This document shows positions 62,257-64,000 of a DNA stretch of 64,000 bases, piece after piece (within the stretch, counting starts at the first letter, position 1; each line of letters opens with the position of its first letter). This stretch comes from Pluralibacter gergoviae ATCC 33028 = NBRC 105706 (GTDB lineage Bacteria > Pseudomonadota > Gammaproteobacteria > Enterobacterales > Enterobacteriaceae): positions 164,892 to 228,891 of the forward strand of contig NZ_BCZS01000006.1 of assembly GCF_001598855.1 (NCBI RefSeq). The letters are read 5' to 3'. A model generated the notes under the pieces. It did not search any database. It worked only from the letters and a program-made list of their open reading frames with translations, and had not been told where the DNA came from. The translations under genes and the position numbers were made by a program.

Positions 62257-62632
62257 AGGCCGCCAGCAGCGGAATATCCGCCGGCGCCAGACTGTAGCTC
62301 AGCGCCTCCTGGGGGAAGACCCATACCAGCGCGCTGTGTTCCATAGCCGTTACTTCTCCTTCCCAGGCGGGAACGTGCCAGGCGTGGAGGTGGATCATAC
62401 GCCCGGAAACCGCCTTACGCTGGCTGGCAACATAGGCCGCCGATCGTGCATCGATAGCCAACTCTTCGCGCAGTTCGCGGATGAGCGCCTGCGGCTGGCT
62501 CTCACCCGGCTCGACTTTACCGCCGGGAAACTCCCACAGGCCCGGCTGATCGGCGCTGGCAGGGCGCTGCGCCAGCAAGATCTTACCATCCCGCTCGATA
62601 ATGGCGGCCACGACATCTATGATTTTTAGCAT
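62222..62632 (-). CDS. nudG: NudG, CTP/oxidised-nucleotide Nudix hydrolase
   Basis: 136 aa (E. coli 135) from the ATG at 62630-62632; an upstream TTG is a weaker choice. Nudix box GGKVEPGESQPQALIRELRE continuing to EL with REXXEE intact. E. coli NudG prefers 5-methyl-dCTP and 2-hydroxy-dATP. Divergent from ynjA. Confidence 0.96.
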   Translation of the reverse strand: MLKIIDVVAAIIERDGKILLAQRPASADQPGLWEFPGGKVEPGESQPQALIRELREELAIDARSAAYVASQRKAVSGRMIHLHAWHVPAWEGEVTAMEHSALVWVFPQEALSYSLAPADIPLLAAFRALCAARPAD

Positions 62633-62709
62633 GAGGGTCAATGTTCCTGGTAGGGGAGTGGCATATTATCGCTGCCCCCGATAAAGATGAAGAACACAGG
62701 CGTTATTCG

Positions 62710-63276
62710 ATGAAAAATCGCTCAGGCTGGGTGCCGCCGCTCGCCCACATTCCGCGCGCGCTCGCGCCCATCGTCGGCATGCAGAAAAAGCATTACGGAC
62801 AGATCCTTAATCCCACCCGCTGGTGGGGGCGCATGCCGCGCCTCTTCTGGCTGGTCGCGCTGTTTGTCGGCTGGCTGGAGCGTAAAAACGGCATTATTTC
62901 GCCGGCGCTGAGGGCCCTGCTGATGACCCGCGTTTCGCAGCAGTGCAGCTGCGCGTTTTGCATCGACGCCAATAGTCTGCGCCTGGCCGAGCGGGTCGAT
63001 ATGCTGGAGAAAGTACAGGCGGTCAACGACTGGCGCACCTCGACGCTGTTCTCCGCCGAAGAGCGCGCCGCGCTCGCCTTTGCCGATGCGGTCACCGCCA
63101 CGCCGCCCGCGGTCAGCGAGGATCTTAAGTCTGAGTTACGGTGTCACTTCAACGCTGACCAAATCACCGAGCTGACGGCGCTGGTGGCCTTTCAGAATCT
63201 CTCCGCCCGGTTCAACGCCGCGCTGGATATTCCGTCCCAGGGATTGTGCGCCAGCCGGGGCCAGCCGCATGCTTGA
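62710..63276 (+). CDS. ynjA: YnjA, carboxymuconolactone decarboxylase-like (AhpD-fold) protein
   Basis: 188 aa from the ATG at 62710 (E. coli YnjA 182); a longer frame reaches back to 62641 without conservation. HYGQILNPTRWWGRMPRLFW near the start and SCAFCIDANSLRLAERV carry the AhpD-like CxxC (CAFC) and following His/Asp context; LTALVAFQNLSARFNAALDI closes the family pattern. Possibly a peroxidase-type redox protein; substrate unknown. ynjF overlaps its end by 8 bases. Confidence 0.93.
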   Translation: MKNRSGWVPPLAHIPRALAPIVGMQKKHYGQILNPTRWWGRMPRLFWLVALFVGWLERKNGIISPALRALLMTRVSQQCSCAFCIDANSLRLAERVDMLEKVQAVNDWRTSTLFSAEERAALAFADAVTATPPAVSEDLKSELRCHFNADQITELTALVAFQNLSARFNAALDIPSQGLCASRGQPHA

Positions 63277-63895
63277 CCGCCATCTGCATCCGCGAGTTAA
63301 ACCGTGGCTCAACCGCGCGGCCCGGCGGCTGGACAGGCCGGGCATCTCGCCCGACGGCCTGACGCTGCTGGGCTTTGCCATCGGCGTACTGGCGCTGCCG
63401 TTTCTGGCGCTGGGCTGGTACGGTGCGGCGCTTGCCGCCATTGCCGTCAACCGCCTGCTGGACGGACTGGACGGCGCCCTGGCGCGCCGCCGGGGCCTCA
63501 GCGACGCCGGCGGATTTCTCGATATTTCGCTGGATTTTCTCTTCTACGCCCTGGTGCCCTTCGGCTTTATCCTTGCTGAACCGCAGGACAATGCCCTCGC
63601 GGGCGCCTGGCTGCTGTTCGCCTTTATCGGCACCGGCAGCAGCTTTCTCGCTTTCGCCGCGCTGGCGGCAAAGTACCGGCTGGATAATCCGGGCTACGCC
63701 CACAAGTCGTTTTACTACCTCGGCGGGCTGACGGAGGGGACGGAAACGATGCTTCTTTTTACCCTGAGCTGTCTGTTTCCGGACTGGTTTGCACCCCTGG
63801 CGTGGATCTTCGGCGCGCTCTGCTGGCTGACGACCTTCACCCGCATCTGCAGCGGCTACTGGACCCTGAAGAAAGCCCCGCGTGAGCGGGGCTAA
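63269..63895 (+). CDS. ynjF: YnjF, CDP-alcohol phosphatidyltransferase family protein
   Basis: 208 aa (E. coli 206). The family signature DGX2ARX8GX3DX3D is present: DGALARRRGLSDAGGFLDIS then LDFLF. About five to six membrane helices. It transfers a phosphoalcohol group from a CDP-linked donor; physiological acceptor unknown. Its start overlaps ynjA. A hairpin GCCCCGCGTGAGCGGGGC overlaps the stop codon. Confidence 0.94.
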   Translation: MLDRHLHPRVKPWLNRAARRLDRPGISPDGLTLLGFAIGVLALPFLALGWYGAALAAIAVNRLLDGLDGALARRRGLSDAGGFLDISLDFLFYALVPFGFILAEPQDNALAGAWLLFAFIGTGSSFLAFAALAAKYRLDNPGYAHKSFYYLGGLTEGTETMLLFTLSCLFPDWFAPLAWIFGALCWLTTFTRICSGYWTLKKAPRERG

Positions 63896-64000
63896 TCTAA
63901 GGTACATCTAAGCCTCGTCAGCGGCGGCCTTTGCCATTTTCCTCCCTGTCGCCGCGCGTTTCGTAAACGCACTGTTGCGGAAAGTTCGTCTCCATATAGC
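63896..64000. other. Window end, no assigned gene
   Basis: About 105 bases. A minus-strand frame that enters at the window edge ends with a stop at 63918-63920 and could be the last codons of a gene beyond the window, but 27 codons are not enough to say. Confidence 0.3.

Noticed and set aside
63918..64000. C-terminal end of a minus-strand gene entering from the right
   Set aside because: Only 27 codons are visible and no motif; not enough to call a gene.

Overview
The window is a stretch of a gamma-proteobacterial chromosome of the family Enterobacteriaceae, GC-rich and densely coded. Almost every gene has a recognisable E. coli K-12 counterpart at very high protein identity, and several E. 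coli neighbourhoods are kept in order. Genus cannot be fixed from the sequence alone; an Enterobacter, Klebsiella, Kosakonia or Cedecea-like organism fits the GC content, the REP-like repeats and the extra LpxL, PhoC-type phosphatase and chitinase genes. No tRNA, rRNA, CRISPR array, IS element or prophage was seen.

Layout. 1-4.03 kb: end of lolC, lolD, lolE (lipoprotein export), nagK and cobB. 4.03-6.3 kb: an AT-rich accessory insert with an orphan hcp (type VI secretion) and an unrecognised 405-aa gene that is a candidate cargo effector. 6.3-11.8 kb: the spermidine/putrescine operon potABCD (minus strand), interrupted between potC and potD by a CadB-type diamine antiporter gene that has its own promoter and a CRP-like site. 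12-16.7 kb: pepT, roxA, phoQ, phoP. 16.7-18.2 kb: an unrecognised 89-aa gene behind an unusual leader, and an extra LpxL-family lipid A acyltransferase. 18.4-23.1 kb: purB, hflD, mnmA, nudJ, a DUF1311 gene and rluE in one minus-strand operon. 23.3-25.3 kb: icd, a 37-aa lipoprotein and a hok/sok type I toxin locus. 25.4-32.8 kb: ycgB, dadAX, fadR, nhaB, dsbB.

33-34.6 kb holds a cold-shock gene with a long leader, followed by a 62-codon YmcF/YnfQ homologue that appears to start at AUU, and a CPBP membrane protease. 34.7-49.6 kb corresponds to the E. coli yoaF to yeaC region: a GGDEF protein, yoaF, yeaO, a glutaminase-fold protein, nimT/nimR, yeaL, yeaK, yeaH/yeaG (with a perfect sigma-54 promoter), mipA, yeaE, yeaD, gapA, msrB, yeaC. 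49.6-51.7 kb carries a periplasmic histidine phosphatase and a secreted GH18 chitinase where E. coli has ydjE-ydjL. 51.8-64 kb: pncA, ansA, sppA, ydjA, a decayed glutathionylspermidine-synthase remnant, a PhoC-type acid phosphatase, selD, topB, gdhA, ynjH, nudG, ynjA, ynjF.

Most of the window is core metabolism and envelope biology. The parts that stand out are the hcp insert, the antiporter inside the pot operon, the leader upstream of the 89-aa gene, the hok/sok locus, and the non-AUG cold-shock small gene.
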